Source of the DNA: Asparagopsis taxiformis
Taxonomy: Eukaryota > Rhodophyta > Florideophyceae > Bonnemaisoniales > Bonnemaisoniaceae
Direction of reading: 5' to 3'
Assembly: GCA_030407315.1 (NCBI GenBank)
Contig: JALQPE010000523.1
Span: 1 to 19,163 of the forward strand
Length of the DNA: 19,163 nt
How positions within the stretch are numbered: position 1 is the stretch's first letter; the number at the start of each line of letters is the position of its first letter. Positions 18,871 to 19,163 of the stretch are shown in pieces. A program made the translations under genes and the position numbers. The notes under the pieces were generated by a model. That model worked only from the letters and a program-made list of their open reading frames with translations, did not search any database and had not been told where the DNA came from.

Positions 18871-19048
18871 AAAGTCATCGTAACGATGACTTTGCTGTAA
18901 GAAAACAAAACATTACAGCAAAGTCATCGTTAAGATGACTTTGCTGTAAGAAAACAAAACATTACAGCAAAGTCATCGTTAAGATGACTTTGCTGTAAGA
19001 AAACAAAAACATTACAGCAAAGTCATCGTAACGATGACTTTGCTGTAA
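18863..19048. repeat. 49-bp tandem array of 37-39-nt palindromes, 4 copies
   Basis: Four units at 18863-18901, 18913-18949, 18962-18998 and 19012-19048. Each has the arm TTACAGCAAAGTCATCG facing its reverse complement across 1-3 bases. Units 1 and 4 are perfect; units 2 and 3 have one mismatched pair near the centre. They are separated by the same A-rich spacer, GAAAACAAAA(A)CA. The array stops with the last unit: after 19048 no further copy occurs in the 115 bp that remain. No flanking gene is visible on the right. Confidence 0.95.
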
Positions 19049-19163
19049 GAAACCATGGTAAACCAACTTCTCTGTAAGCATATGAGAGGGACTGATGTTT
19101 CTCACTCGGGAAGAAGAAGGAGACGATTTCAGACCTCGCGAAAAAGGCTGCAAGTGGTCTGAA

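Noticed and set aside
18656..19048. CRISPR array
   Set aside because: The repeats are regular, but the spacers are identical A-rich sequences and the host is eukaryotic. There are no unique spacers and no cas genes.

Overview
The window is eukaryotic nuclear DNA. It shows no bacterial operon structure, no ribosome binding sites and no rRNA or tRNA genes. One GT-AG spliceosomal intron (103 nt, donor GTAAGT, branch-like CTAAC) can be recognised because removing it restores a reading frame. Short, rare introns, dense decayed transposons and moderate GC fit a red alga such as Chondrus. That assignment is inference; a fungus or another alga with Plavaka elements is not excluded. Almost every coding region is broken by frameshifts or in-frame stops, so this looks like a repeat-rich, transposon-derived region.

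Layout. 1-1320: no recognisable gene. 1321-2965: repeats, comprising a small foldback, a 43-bp minisatellite (4 copies), a 24-bp repeat (4 copies) and a ~225-bp satellite-like repeat (4 copies). 3030-3067: a perfect 38-nt palindrome. 3664-6661 (+): a decayed Plavaka-type DDE transposase. 6914-9020 (-): a convergent, unrecognised coiled-coil gene. 9198-12890: an element with ~240-bp terminal inverted repeats, putatively flanked by TA, whose single visible gene (9673-12175, -) joins a DPPY-type amino-methyltransferase to the C-terminal half of a SET domain. 13173-14140 (+): an unrecognised gene, followed 4 nt after its stop by an array of short palindromes (14145-14490). 15323-16195 (+): a broken gene resembling the N-terminal part of an importin-beta-type karyopherin, with a 22-nt palindrome at the first frame break. 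16375-18655: nothing firm. 18656-19048: 73-bp direct repeats that pass into an array of ~37-nt palindromes.

The most interesting object is the TIR-flanked methyltransferase-SET element. It carries two putative chromatin or DNA-modifying domains and no visible transposase, and a perfect 51-nt palindrome abuts its start codon. It lies between two divergently oriented genes (9020 leftward, 13173 rightward), as if it had inserted into their shared upstream region. The second theme is the abundance of long perfect palindromes, both single and in arrays, some of which may be small mobile or foldback units. No database search was possible. Family names rest on motif recognition by eye.
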